A stretch of 64,000 bases of DNA from Vicinamibacterales bacterium (lineage in GTDB: Bacteria; Acidobacteriota; Vicinamibacteria; Vicinamibacterales; SCN-69-37). Made by a program: the position numbers and the translations under genes. Below are positions 34,974 through 43,063 of this stretch, one piece after another (position 1 is the stretch's first letter; each line of letters begins with the position of its first letter). The notes under the pieces were generated by a model. The model saw only the letters and a program-made list of their open reading frames with translations. It did no database searches and was not told the origin of the DNA. Location of the stretch: NCBI GenBank assembly GCA_030827135.1, contig JAURFE010000001.1, positions 556,368 to 620,367 on the forward strand, in the 5' to 3' direction.

Positions 34974-35792
34974 TCACGGATGAAAATCCGGCGCGCCTTG
35001 CGGCTTCGCGCGCTTGTAGACCCGAATCGGGCCGAAATTGCCCTGCTGATACACCCGCACCAGTTTGAGGCGAATCATCTCCAGCAGCGCGAGAAAGGTG
35101 ACAACGATTCCGGGCTTGGTCTGGACGTCGGCAAACAAATCCTCAAAGCCGCACGCATCGGTCTCGGACAACATCGTCATCAACCGCTCGATGCGGTCTT
35201 CGAGCGACATGTACTCGGTCGGCATGTAGATCTGCGGCCGCTGCTTGGCGCGCTCGATGACCTGGCGGAACGCCGCCATGAGACTGAAGAGGTCGACCTC
35301 GACCTCGGGCTCGGGGGGATCGCCGACGACGTCGGCGACGGCACCGTCGGGCCGGCCCCACTGTGCGCTGCGCTGGATCTCGCGGTCGTGCAGCAGTTCG
35401 GCGGCGGCCTTGAACTTCTGGTGTTCGAGCAGGCGGCGCACGAGCGCTTCGCGCGGATCCTCTTCGGGATCTTCCTGCGCCGGGTCGGGCCGCGGCAGCA
35501 GCATGCGCGACTTGATATGAATCAGTGTCGCCGCCATCACCAGGAACTCTCCGGCGATGTCGAGGTCGAGATCCTGCATGACCTCGAGGTAGTCGAGGTA
35601 CTGACGCGTGACCAGGGCGATTGGAATGTCGTAGATGTCGAGCTGGTGCTTCTTGATGAGGTGCAGCAGCAGGTCGAGCGGGCCTTCAAAGTGGGTCAGG
35701 CGCACGGGATAGGCGCCGAGCACGGACTCAAAATCCGGCGGGGCGTCTGCCGTCGTAAACGAACGCGCGGGAACAATCGGCTCAGTACTCAA
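34974..35792 (-). CDS. scpA: Segregation and condensation protein A
   Basis: Kleisin subunit that bridges the SMC heads. VRLTHFEGPLDLLLHLIKKH is the classic N-terminal kleisin block, followed by DIYDIPIALVTRQYLDYLE and FLVMAATLIHIKSRMLLP. The C-terminal winged helix contains VTFLALLEMIRLKLVRVYQQ. At 272 residues it is normal. The start overlaps the trpS stop by 11 bases. The C-terminus ends with a short Pro/Phe tail 12 bases before scpB. Confidence 0.95.
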   Translation of the reverse strand: MSTEPIVPARSFTTADAPPDFESVLGAYPVRLTHFEGPLDLLLHLIKKHQLDIYDIPIALVTRQYLDYLEVMQDLDLDIAGEFLVMAATLIHIKSRMLLPRPDPAQEDPEEDPREALVRRLLEHQKFKAAAELLHDREIQRSAQWGRPDGAVADVVGDPPEPEVEVDLFSLMAAFRQVIERAKQRPQIYMPTEYMSLEDRIERLMTMLSETDACGFEDLFADVQTKPGIVVTFLALLEMIRLKLVRVYQQGNFGPIRVYKRAKPQGAPDFHP

Positions 35793-36777
35793 GCTTCACC
35801 GCCGCCCGCACTTTCGCCATCGTCTCCTGCGCGACGAGGCGTGCGCGCCTGGAGCCTTCCATCAGAATCTCGCGCAGGTAACCCGGCCTGGCCAGCACGG
35901 CTTCGCGACGGTCGCGAATCGGATCGAGCATCGTGTTCACCGCTGCGGCCAGTTTTGTCTTGACCTCAACGTCCCCCACGGTGCCTGCGCGGTACCGCGC
36001 CTTGAGTTCGTCCACTTCGTCGCGGTTCGGATTAAACGCGTCGTGGTAGATGAAAACGGGATTGCCTTCGACGGTGCCCGGCACATCCGCGCGCACCCGC
36101 TTCGGGTCGGTGTACATCTGCCTGATCTTCTTCAACACGTCCGCCGGCGTATCCGAGAGGTCGATCGTGTTGTTGTAGCTCTTGCTCATCTTCCGGTTAT
36201 CGAGGCCGGGCAGGCGCGGCGTGGGCGTCAGGAGCGGCTGTGGCTCCACGAACACTTCCCCGTAGAAGTTGTGAAAGCGGCGGACCACCTCCCGGCTGAG
36301 CTCGAGATGCGGCACCTGGTCCTCGCCCACCGGCACGTAGTGCGCGTTGTAGATGATGACGTCGGCGGCCTGGAGCAGCGGATAGCCGAGGAACCCGAGA
36401 TTCGACAGGTCGCGGTCGGCGAGCTGCTCCATCTGCTCCTTGTAGGTCGGCACCCGTTCGAGCCACGACACCGGCGTCACCATCTGCAGGAGCAGGTACA
36501 ACTCGGCGTGTTCGGGCACCCGCGACTGGATGAACAGTGTGGACTTCTCGGGGTCGACGCCGGCGCCGATCCAGTCCGCCGCGTTGTCGAGCGCATCGGC
36601 GGTAATCGATTCCGTGGAGGCGTAGTGGCTTGTCAGTGCGTGCCAGTCAGCCACGAAGTAATAGCAGTCATAGGTCTGCTGCAGCTGTTCCCAGTTCTGC
36701 AGCGCGCCGACCAGGTGGCCCAGATGCAGGCGCCCGGTCGGACGCATGCCAGACACAACTCGCGGTTTGGTCATCAC
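35782..36777 (-). CDS. trpS: Tryptophanyl-tRNA synthetase
   Basis: Class I synthetase for tRNA-Trp. The HIGH-like motif is GRLHLGHLVGAL (about residue 14 on) and the KMSKS loop is RKMSKSYNNTIDL. GYPLLQAADVIIYNAHYVPVGEDQ is the tryptophan/AMP pocket. At 331 residues it is full length. The ATG at 36777 overlaps the stop of the M50 protease gene (ATGATG), so coupling is likely. It lies in the run M50 - trpS - scpA - scpB - rluB - purL. Confidence 0.96.
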   Translation of the reverse strand: MMTKPRVVSGMRPTGRLHLGHLVGALQNWEQLQQTYDCYYFVADWHALTSHYASTESITADALDNAADWIGAGVDPEKSTLFIQSRVPEHAELYLLLQMVTPVSWLERVPTYKEQMEQLADRDLSNLGFLGYPLLQAADVIIYNAHYVPVGEDQVPHLELSREVVRRFHNFYGEVFVEPQPLLTPTPRLPGLDNRKMSKSYNNTIDLSDTPADVLKKIRQMYTDPKRVRADVPGTVEGNPVFIYHDAFNPNRDEVDELKARYRAGTVGDVEVKTKLAAAVNTMLDPIRDRREAVLARPGYLREILMEGSRRARLVAQETMAKVRAAVKLEY

Positions 36778-37394
36778 AACAACAACGTCCCCAACAAACG
36801 CTCAATGGGCTCGTACAGATAATTCAGCGCGCCCATAAAGAACAAACCAAGAATGATAAACGCCCCGAACGGCCGCACCCGGTCCACGACCTGTGCCATC
36901 GATTCCGGCAGCACACCCGCCAGCACGTTGCCGCCGTCGAGCGGCGGAATCGGCAGCATGTTGAATGCGGCCAGGATCAGATTCAGGAAAATGCCCATGT
37001 AGAGCACCACGCTCGTCTGCGTGACACCCATCTCCGGCACCAACCCGCCCTGCGCCTGCAGCACCAGGATCAATCCCACCGCCAGCACCACGTTGCTCAC
37101 CGGACCGGCCAGCGCAACAAGGGCAAAGTCCCGTCGCGGCGACTGCAGGTTCCGCATGTCCACCGGCACCGGCTTCGCCCACCCGAACACCGGCAGGTTT
37201 GACAACGCGAGGATGAGCGGGAACGCCACGGTGCCAATCCAGTCGATGTGCGCCAATGGGTTCAGCGTCAGCCGCCCGAGAAGGCGCGCCGTCGGGTCCC
37301 CCAGCCTGTTGGCCGCCCACGCGTGCGCCGCCTCATGAAACGACAATGAGGCGAGCAGGATCAGAAAGACGGGGATGGCAAGCTCTGGCGACAA
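36774..37394 (-). CDS. Site-2-protease-like M50 family membrane metalloprotease
   Basis: Small integral-membrane zinc protease (206 aa) of the minimal S2P type. SLSFHEAAHAWAANRLGD holds HExxH in the first membrane segment. LNPLAHIDWIGTVAFPL and AGPVSNVVLA follow, and NMLPIPPLDGGNV supplies the third zinc ligand (LDG). There is no PDZ domain. The start is a TTG at 37394 with only a weak AGG upstream, so it is tentative. The family sits upstream of trpS-scpA-scpB in many bacteria. Its substrate is unknown. Confidence 0.87.
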   Translation of the reverse strand: MSPELAIPVFLILLASLSFHEAAHAWAANRLGDPTARLLGRLTLNPLAHIDWIGTVAFPLILALSNLPVFGWAKPVPVDMRNLQSPRRDFALVALAGPVSNVVLAVGLILVLQAQGGLVPEMGVTQTSVVLYMGIFLNLILAAFNMLPIPPLDGGNVLAGVLPESMAQVVDRVRPFGAFIILGLFFMGALNYLYEPIERLLGTLLL

Positions 37395-37440
37395 CCTACA
37401 GAAGATATCACGCGAGCTAAAGCCTTGAGGGATGGGGATT

Positions 37441-37470
37441 TGGGGCCGCCGGACTGGTCCGGCGGCCCCA
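37441..37470 (-). terminator. 13-bp GC hairpin between uvrC and the M50 gene
   Basis: TGGGGCCGCCGGA / TCCGGCGGCCCCA is a perfect stem with loop CTGG. It lies about 155 bases after the uvrC stop and 47 before the M50 start. There is no T-run, so it may be an intrinsic terminator of weak type, a processing site or a repeat relic. Confidence 0.45.
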
Positions 37471-37479
37471 CGGGAGGCG

Positions 37480-37590
37480 GTGTGACCGCACCTGGAAGGT
37501 CAGGAGGTGCGGCTGCGTGTCATTGGTGACGCGGATTTCCAACCGATACGTTCCCTGCGCCAGGCCGGGCCGAGCCACGTCAGGCGCGCG
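37480..37590 (-). pseudogene. Possible fragment of a lost protein gene
   Basis: In the 230-bp gap after uvrC one minus-strand frame reads a protein-like segment: ARPGLAQGTYRLEIRVT, then NDTQPHLLTFQVRSH. Its alternating hydrophobic pattern fits two beta-strands, as in secreted Ig-like or carboxypeptidase-regulatory folds. The open stretch is under 60 codons and has no start or context. It could be chance in GC-rich DNA. Confidence 0.25.
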
Positions 37591-37622
37591 TCACGGCCAC
37601 CCCAGCGCGCCCTACGCGGGGG
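37575..37622 (-). repeat. Repeat family B remnant after uvrC
   Basis: Contains GCGTAGGGCGCGCTGGGGTG on the minus strand and a partial GGCGCGCG arm, matching the 3' palindromes at 3140 and 16386. It starts 2 bases after the uvrC stop. Confidence 0.6.
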
Positions 37623-37624
37623 TG

Positions 37625-39496
37625 TTACACCCGCGCAAAGTGTTCGACGATGGCCTTCGCGGCCTTCGCGCCGACCGCCCGTTCCAGGTCCTCGCGGCTC
37701 GCGCGCCGAACGCCGGCAACCGATCCAAACGTGGTCAGGAGCAACTTCCGGCGTCGAACGCCGATACCGGGAATGTCATCAAGGGCGGATCGAAGGGACG
37801 ACGCCGCGCGTTTGGTGCGATGGAACGTCACCGCGAACCGGTGGGCCTCGTCGCGGATGCGCTGCACCAGTCGCAGCGCCGGGGTCTCGTGCGGCAGGGC
37901 GATGCCTTCGATGCGGTCTCGGCGGAACAGCAGTTCCTCCTGCTTGGCGAGACCGACCGCGACGAGTTGCTCGAGCCCGAGTTGGCGCAGCGCGGCATAC
38001 GCCGCCGTCAACTGGCCTTTGCCGCCGTCGATGAGGATGAGATCAGGGAACGGACCGCCCTGCTCAAGCACCTTCCGATACCGGCGCAACACGACTTCTT
38101 CCATCGACGCGAAGTCGTCGGTCGCCGGCCCGCGCACGGCGAACTTGCGATAATCCCCGCGCCGCATTTTGCCGTCCACACACACGACCATGGACGCCAC
38201 CGTGTTGGTGCCCTGCAGCGTCGAGATGTCGAAACACTCAATCCGGTGCGGAAGCGTCGGAAGGCTCAGCACCTCCCGGAGCGTTTCGAGGGCGGCGAAC
38301 GCGCCGACGTGCCCCTCGCTGAAATGCGTGTCATACGCCAGCGTCGCGTTCCGCATCGCGAGGTCCAGCAAGCCGCGTTTGTCCCCGCGTTGTGGCACGA
38401 CGATACGCACTTTGCGCTCGGCCTTCGAGGACAACCACGCCTCCAGCGACTCCACCACCTCGGCATCGAGCGGGTCCGACACCAGAATCTCCGGGGGCGG
38501 TACCTGCTCCGCATAAAACTGCTGCAACGCCGCCTCGAGGACGTCTGGAGCCTCGACACAAAGACGTCGGGAGACTTTTTCGGGGCCTTCAGGCGAAAAC
38601 TGGCCTGAAATCACGGCATCAGCGTCGAAAAAGCCTCCCGACGTCATTTCGACGCGCTCGACGACGCGGCCGCGGCGCATCTGGAAAACCTGCACAACCG
38701 CGCCGGCCGGGCCGGCCTTGACGGCGACGGCATCCCGGTCGCCCAGTGACGGCGTGGCCATCTTCTGCTGCCGGGCCTGCAACGTCTCCAGCGTGCGGAT
38801 GGCGTCGCGCAAAAACGCCGCGCGCTCGAACCGCTCCTCCACGGCTGCACCAATCATCTCGGTGCGCAGCTGTTCGGCAAGTTCGTCCTGGCGTCCTTCG
38901 AGCAGCAGCCGCGCCTGCCCCACCGACTGTTGATACTGGTCAAGGGTGCAGATGGACGCGACACAGGGGGCCACGCAGCGTTGGATGTCGTATTCAAGAC
39001 ACGGGCGCTCCCGGTTGCCGTCGATGATCTCGTTGCACGATCGAATCCCAAACAACCGATGCGTCAGCGCCATGGTCTGGCGTGCAAGGGACGCCGGCAT
39101 GAAGGGCCCGGCATACACCGACCCATCCCGCTCCACGCGCCGCGCCACCAGCACCCGCGGCGCCGGTTCCGTCGTCGTCAGCTGCAGATACGGGTAGGTC
39201 TTGTCGTCGCGCAGCAGGATGTTGAAACGGGGATTCCGCTGCTTGATGAGCTGGTTCTCGAGCGCGAGCGCCTCGACCACCGAGTCCGTGACGATGGTGT
39301 CGAGATGTGTGACGTGGCGCAGCAACGCGTCGATGCGGGGGTTGAGCCCAAACGCACCCAAATAGGACCGCACACGGTCGCGCAGCACACGCGCCTTGCC
39401 GATATAGAGGGTCTCACCGGCGTCATTCGAGAAGAGGTAGACGCCCGGCTGCTCGGGCAGGTGTGCAATCTGGGCCTTGAGTTCATGAATGGCCAT
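37625..39496 (-). CDS. uvrC: Excinuclease ABC subunit C
   Basis: Makes both incisions in nucleotide-excision repair. An N-terminal GIY-YIG nuclease (GVYLFSNDAGETLYIGKARV, residues 18 on) is followed by LENQLIKQRNPRFNILLRDD, then the Cys-containing block CLEYDIQRCVAPCV. A UVR domain comes next, then the RNase-H-like second nuclease (IECFDISTLQGTNTVASMVV, DLILIDGGKGQL) and a C-terminal helix-hairpin-helix (DDIPGIGVRRRKLLLTTFGS). Complete at 623 residues. Its start is only 15 bases from the divergent phosphatidyltransferase start. uvrA is also in the window (43060). Confidence 0.96.
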   Translation of the reverse strand: MAIHELKAQIAHLPEQPGVYLFSNDAGETLYIGKARVLRDRVRSYLGAFGLNPRIDALLRHVTHLDTIVTDSVVEALALENQLIKQRNPRFNILLRDDKTYPYLQLTTTEPAPRVLVARRVERDGSVYAGPFMPASLARQTMALTHRLFGIRSCNEIIDGNRERPCLEYDIQRCVAPCVASICTLDQYQQSVGQARLLLEGRQDELAEQLRTEMIGAAVEERFERAAFLRDAIRTLETLQARQQKMATPSLGDRDAVAVKAGPAGAVVQVFQMRRGRVVERVEMTSGGFFDADAVISGQFSPEGPEKVSRRLCVEAPDVLEAALQQFYAEQVPPPEILVSDPLDAEVVESLEAWLSSKAERKVRIVVPQRGDKRGLLDLAMRNATLAYDTHFSEGHVGAFAALETLREVLSLPTLPHRIECFDISTLQGTNTVASMVVCVDGKMRRGDYRKFAVRGPATDDFASMEEVVLRRYRKVLEQGGPFPDLILIDGGKGQLTAAYAALRQLGLEQLVAVGLAKQEELLFRRDRIEGIALPHETPALRLVQRIRDEAHRFAVTFHRTKRAASSLRSALDDIPGIGVRRRKLLLTTFGSVAGVRRASREDLERAVGAKAAKAIVEHFARV

Positions 39497-39511
39497 CAGT
39501 TACCATCCGCC

Positions 39512-40282
39512 GTGACCTTGACTGGCGCCGTTGGCGCCGTGTTCCACGTTCCACTCCAGTTCATCATCTCCGCGTGCATCCGCCTGCGGATCCACCCGAA
39601 CCTGCTCACGTTCATCGGGGTGATCATCAGCCTCTGGGCCGGATATGCGCTGGCCCAGGGCGAGTTCCTGACGTCGGGATTCATCATGGTCGGGGCCAGT
39701 GTCTTCGATTTTATCGACGGCAAGGTCGCCGTCCAGTCCGGGCGAGACACCAAATTCGGCGGCTTCTGGGATTCGGTCATCGACCGGCTCTCCGATCTGT
39801 CGCTCGCCGTCGGCCTGATTTGCCTGTATGCGTCGCTTGGCCGCACCGACTACGTGCTGATCACCTCGATCACCATGGTCTTCGCGACGATGACCAGTTA
39901 CACCAGGGCGCGCGCGGAGAGCCTGCTGAAGAAGTGCAAGGTCGGCTTCATGGAGCGGCCCGAGCGCATCGTGCTCTTCATGCTCGGCGCCTTCACCAAC
40001 CGCATGGCCGCCGTCATGTGGGTGATGGGGGTCTTCGCCATCCTCACGGTCGCCAACCGCATCTACTACACCTACGTGGAGCTTGAAGGCAAGACGCACC
40101 CAAGACCAACCGGCGTGCTCGGCGTCATCTGGCGTGGTGTCTACTGGACCGACGAACGCGCCTCGCTGCCCTACGACTTCGTGGTGATGGTGATTCTCGC
40201 CTTCATCCTGTTCACCCCAGCGTCATGGCTTGGAGATCCGATGGCCATGGCCGAGGGCGCGCTCATTCCACTGCCCTGGTAG
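39512..40282 (+). CDS. CDP-alcohol phosphatidyltransferase
   Basis: Membrane enzyme of phospholipid synthesis that joins a CDP-diacylglycerol to an alcohol such as glycerol phosphate, inositol phosphate or serine. The family signature is in VFDFIDGKVAVQSGRDTKFG followed by GFWDSVIDR, which fits D-x2-DG-x2-A-x-...-G-x3-D-x3-D; the Arg of the usual AR pair is Val here. Five or six membrane helices follow. The GTG at 39512 is chosen because the hydrophobic N-terminus starts right there; the longer upstream frame runs antisense through uvrC. It is 256 residues and converges on tdk with no gap. The alcohol substrate cannot be assigned. Confidence 0.85.
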   Translation: MTLTGAVGAVFHVPLQFIISACIRLRIHPNLLTFIGVIISLWAGYALAQGEFLTSGFIMVGASVFDFIDGKVAVQSGRDTKFGGFWDSVIDRLSDLSLAVGLICLYASLGRTDYVLITSITMVFATMTSYTRARAESLLKKCKVGFMERPERIVLFMLGAFTNRMAAVMWVMGVFAILTVANRIYYTYVELEGKTHPRPTGVLGVIWRGVYWTDERASLPYDFVVMVILAFILFTPASWLGDPMAMAEGALIPLPW

Positions 40283-40852
40283 CTATTGCCCAAGCGTCGG
40301 GTCAAAACAGTGCCGGCACCTCGCCTCGTAGGCACCGGTTGCACCGACGAGCACACGTTCACGTGACGCCACCAGGCGTTGCGTGTGATTGGCCGGGTCG
40401 CCGCACACCATGCAGATCGCGAGCGTCTTGGTGATGTACTCCGCGATGGCGAGCAGCTGCGGCATCGGTTCAAACGGCTTGCCGAGGTAATCCTGATCCA
40501 GGCCGGCGACGATCACGCGTTTGCCCTGGTCGGCGAGCATGTTGCAGACCGCGGGCAATTCGACGTCGAAGAACTGTCCCTCGTCGATCCCGACGACTTC
40601 CGTATCCGGATGCACCTTGTCGAGCAACTCGCGCGATGACGAGACGTTTTCGGACGGGATCTTCATCTCGCTGTGCGACGTCACATGCGCGTCGCCATAG
40701 CGGTCATCGATCGCCGGCTTGAACACCTGGACGCGCTGTTTGGCGATCTGGGCACGGCGCAGCCGGCGAATGAGTTCTTCGCTCTTGCCGCTGAACATGC
40801 TGCCGGTGACCACTTCAAGCCAGCCGGGACGCGCGAGACGGGTGTGATCCAT
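40283..40852 (-). CDS. tdk: Thymidine kinase
   Basis: Salvage enzyme making dTMP from thymidine. The P-loop is [18 protein letters not shown]. The Mg-binding segment is [11 protein letters not shown], and the lasso and zinc site show [13 protein letters not shown] and CRHC, with the four Cys of type II TK1. At 189 residues it is normal. It lies 10 bases after efp on the same strand. Confidence 0.95.
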   Translation of the reverse strand: MDHTRLARPGWLEVVTGSMFSGKSEELIRRLRRAQIAKQRVQVFKPAIDDRYGDAHVTSHSEMKIPSENVSSSRELLDKVHPDTEVVGIDEGQFFDVELPAVCNMLADQGKRVIVAGLDQDYLGKPFEPMPQLLAIAEYITKTLAICMVCGDPANHTQRLVASRERVLVGATGAYEARCRHCFDPTLGQ

Positions 40853-40862
40853 CAGCGCCGTC

Positions 40863-41426
40863 CTACACGCGCGACATGTATTCGCCGGTCTCCGTGTTGA
40901 TCCGGATCACATCGCCGGGATTCACGAAGGAGGGGACGGTCACCACCAGCCCGGTCTCGCACGTCGCGGGCTTGACCTGGGCGGACGCCGTGGCGCCCTT
41001 GATGCCCGGCGCGGTGTCGGTGATCTTCAGGTCAACGGTCGCCGGCAGGTGAATACCGACCGGGGCGCCCTCGTACAGCTCGACGCTGATGACGGCCTCA
41101 GGGAGCAGGTACTGCGCGCCCTCCCCGAGCGCCTCCAGCGACAGGTGCGTCTGTTCGTAGCTCTCGTTGTCCATGAACACGAACATGTCGCCTTCGCGGT
41201 AGAGATACTGCATCTGCCGTTCGTCCAGAATCGCCCGATCGACCATGTCGTCCGCCCGGAACTTGTGGTCCACCAGGCGGTTGTTCTTGATGTCCCGCAT
41301 CTTGCCCCGCACGTGCGCCCGGAGATTACCCGGGGTGATGTGCTGGACTTCCAGGACCCGGACGAGGGCCCCGTCAAACTTGATCAACATGCCGACCTTC
41401 AGGCGAGAGGCTTGAACTGATGCCAT
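40863..41426 (-). CDS. efp: Elongation factor P with Asn at the modification position
   Basis: Three-domain tRNA-mimic (187 aa) that relieves ribosome stalling at polyproline. The N-terminal KOW-like domain runs to about residue 65. The loop tip reads [16 protein letters not shown], placing Asn34 where E. coli has the beta-lysylated Lys34, the Pseudomonas type has Arg and others have unmodified Lys. The two OB domains follow, with [20 protein letters not shown] at the end. The ATG at 41426 is used; a TTG two codons earlier also opens the frame. Identity as EF-P rather than the paralogue EfpL/YeiP is likely but not proved. It is followed by tdk and divergent from Hsp20. Confidence 0.93.
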   Translation of the reverse strand: MASVQASRLKVGMLIKFDGALVRVLEVQHITPGNLRAHVRGKMRDIKNNRLVDHKFRADDMVDRAILDERQMQYLYREGDMFVFMDNESYEQTHLSLEALGEGAQYLLPEAVISVELYEGAPVGIHLPATVDLKITDTAPGIKGATASAQVKPATCETGLVVTVPSFVNPGDVIRINTETGEYMSRV

Positions 41427-41435
41427 AACCAATGA

Positions 41436-41457
41436 ATGCTACCAGTTCTGCTAGCAT
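41436..41457. promoter_or_regulatory. Small inverted repeat between efp and the Hsp20 gene
   Basis: ATGCTA and TAGCAT (6-bp arms, 10-base centre) sit in the 38-bp gap between the divergent starts. This could be a shared operator, but it is short and is not a CIRCE element. Confidence 0.25.
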
Positions 41458-41464
41458 CGTTTCC

Positions 41465-41857
41465 ATGCCCTGGGACCCAGTGCGGGACCTGCTGACGATG
41501 CAGGAGCGGTTTGAAACCCTGTTCGGGCGGACGTCTCCCGGGTGGGTGCCGGCCGCGGACCTCTGCGAAGTGGCGGACCGCTTCCTCCTGACCATCGAGT
41601 TGCCCGGCGTCGAGCGCGCCGCCATCGAGATTGCCTTTGCCTCCGATACGCTGACGGTCAGCGGCCGGCGGCCGGACCCCGAGCCCTGCGAGCGCTACCA
41701 GCAGTTCGAACGCGCGCAGGGCCGGTTTTCACGGGCGTTCCGCTTTAAGTTGCCTGTCGATCCGGATGCCATCACCGCCGACCTCTCCGACGGCGTGCTG
41801 ACGGTCACGATCCCCAAGGCGGGGTCCACGGAAGTCAGGCGGATAGATGTTGAATAG
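41465..41857 (+). CDS. Small heat-shock protein (Hsp20/alpha-crystallin)
   Basis: ATP-independent holdase of 130 residues. It begins MPWDPVRDLLTMQERFETLF, the usual bacterial Hsp20 N-terminus, so I prefer this ATG over one 11 codons upstream that would lie 5 bases from efp. The alpha-crystallin domain follows: VPAADLCEVADRFLLTIELP, then GVERAAIEI and LTVSGRR. FSRAFRFKLPVDPDAI and GVLTVTIPK end the domain. The C-terminal IxI/V extension is reduced. A family A repeat follows its stop. Confidence 0.9.
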   Translation: MPWDPVRDLLTMQERFETLFGRTSPGWVPAADLCEVADRFLLTIELPGVERAAIEIAFASDTLTVSGRRPDPEPCERYQQFERAQGRFSRAFRFKLPVDPDAITADLSDGVLTVTIPKAGSTEVRRIDVE

Positions 41858-41912
41858 CTGCAGGTCCAGGGTCCAGGGTCCAGGGTTCGGGTCCTGCGGT
41901 CCTCGGGTCCGC
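41858..41912 (+). repeat. Repeat family A, copy 4 (after the Hsp20 gene)
   Basis: Directly after the stop: GCTGCAGGTCCAGGGTCCAG and onwards, then GGTTCGGGTCCTGCGG. It is in the sense orientation of the gene. It fills the gap before the htrA start together with the htrA ribosome-binding region (GTGAGGTAACG before the ATG). Confidence 0.8.
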
Positions 41913-41923
41913 GTGAGGTAACG

Positions 41924-43063
41924 ATGGGTTTCATACGGCGCGTAATTGTGACGGGTGCATTTCTGGGCCTTGGGGTGATGGCGGGGCTGGTGATTGCCGG
42001 CAAACTGACGCTCACCACGGCGAGTGATGCAACGCCGGCTCCCGTACCGCAGGCCGTGACGACACCGAGCGGCGCACCGTCGCTCACAGGTCCCCTGCCG
42101 GATCTGTCGTCTGTGGCGGAGCGAGCCATTCTTGCCTCGGCCAACATCTCGTCGACGCAGTACATCCAACGGCGCGACCCGTGGGCGGACCTGTTCGGGG
42201 GGCGTGGCCGGTCGTTCATTGAACCGTCCCAGACCCTGGGCTCGGGCGTCATCGTCTCGGCCGACGGCTACGTGCTGACCAACAACCACGTCATCGGCGA
42301 CGACCGGGGGTCGGTGCGCAGCGAGATCAAGGTCGCGCTCCCGGGCGGGCGGGAATACGACGCGAAGGTCATTGGTGCCGACGAACCCACCGATCTGGCG
42401 TTGCTGAAGATCGACGCGACCGGCCTGACGCCGATGGTGTGGGGTGACTCCGGCAAACTCCGCGTGGCGGAATGGGTGCTCGCCATCGGCAATCCCTATC
42501 AGTTCAACCAGTCGGTCTCGCTCGGTATCGTCTCCGCGCTGGGGCGCAGTGAACAGGCGTTTGTCGACTTCATCCAGACCGATGCCGCCATCAACCCCGG
42601 GAACTCGGGTGGTGCGCTCGTGAACGCCCGAGGCGAACTGGTCGGCATCAACACCCAGATCTTCACGGAGACCGGCGGCTATCAGGGCATCGGCTTCGCC
42701 GTGCCGTCAAACCTCGCGCGCGCCGTCATGGACGACTTCATCCGGTTCGGCGAAGTGCGGCGCGGGGCGATCAACGGCCTGATGCGGCTGCAGGCCATCA
42801 CCGCCGAACAGGCCCGCAACAACGGCATCGCGACCGTGCCCGGCATCTACGTCGGCAACATGTATCAGCCGTCAGAGGCCGTGCGTGCCGGTTTCCGCCC
42901 AGGCGACCTCATCGTCGCCGTGAACGGCGTCGAGGTGACGGACACGACGACGTTCTTCCGGATGGTGGCCGACGAGAAGATTGGCAGTACGGTGAAGGTG
43001 GATGTCGTGCGGCGCGGCAAGCGCCTGACGATCGACGCGCGCGTGGAACAGATGGCGCGTTAG
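41924..43063 (+). CDS. HtrA/DegQ-like serine protease with one PDZ domain, membrane-anchored
   Basis: Periplasmic quality-control protease of the S1C family (379 aa). The N-terminal helix (VIVTGAFLGLGVMAGLVIAG) is a signal or anchor. The triad is His in GYVLTNNHVIGDD, Asp in PTDLALLKID and Ser in INPGNSGGALVN. A single PDZ domain follows (GIYVGNMYQPSEAVRAGFRP, then GDLIVAVNGVEVTD). At this length with one PDZ it is like DegS or short DegQ proteins. The GAGG 7 bases before the ATG supports the start. It converges on uvrA with a 4-base overlap. Confidence 0.92.
   Translation: MGFIRRVIVTGAFLGLGVMAGLVIAGKLTLTTASDATPAPVPQAVTTPSGAPSLTGPLPDLSSVAERAILASANISSTQYIQRRDPWADLFGGRGRSFIEPSQTLGSGVIVSADGYVLTNNHVIGDDRGSVRSEIKVALPGGREYDAKVIGADEPTDLALLKIDATGLTPMVWGDSGKLRVAEWVLAIGNPYQFNQSVSLGIVSALGRSEQAFVDFIQTDAAINPGNSGGALVNARGELVGINTQIFTETGGYQGIGFAVPSNLARAVMDDFIRFGEVRRGAINGLMRLQAITAEQARNNGIATVPGIYVGNMYQPSEAVRAGFRPGDLIVAVNGVEVTDTTTFFRMVADEKIGSTVKVDVVRRGKRLTIDARVEQMAR

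Noticed and set aside
38930-39511. N-terminal extension of the phosphatidyltransferase through uvrC
   Set aside because: The extension is antisense to uvrC and has no hydrophobic or family features. The GTG at 39512 starts directly at the membrane protein.
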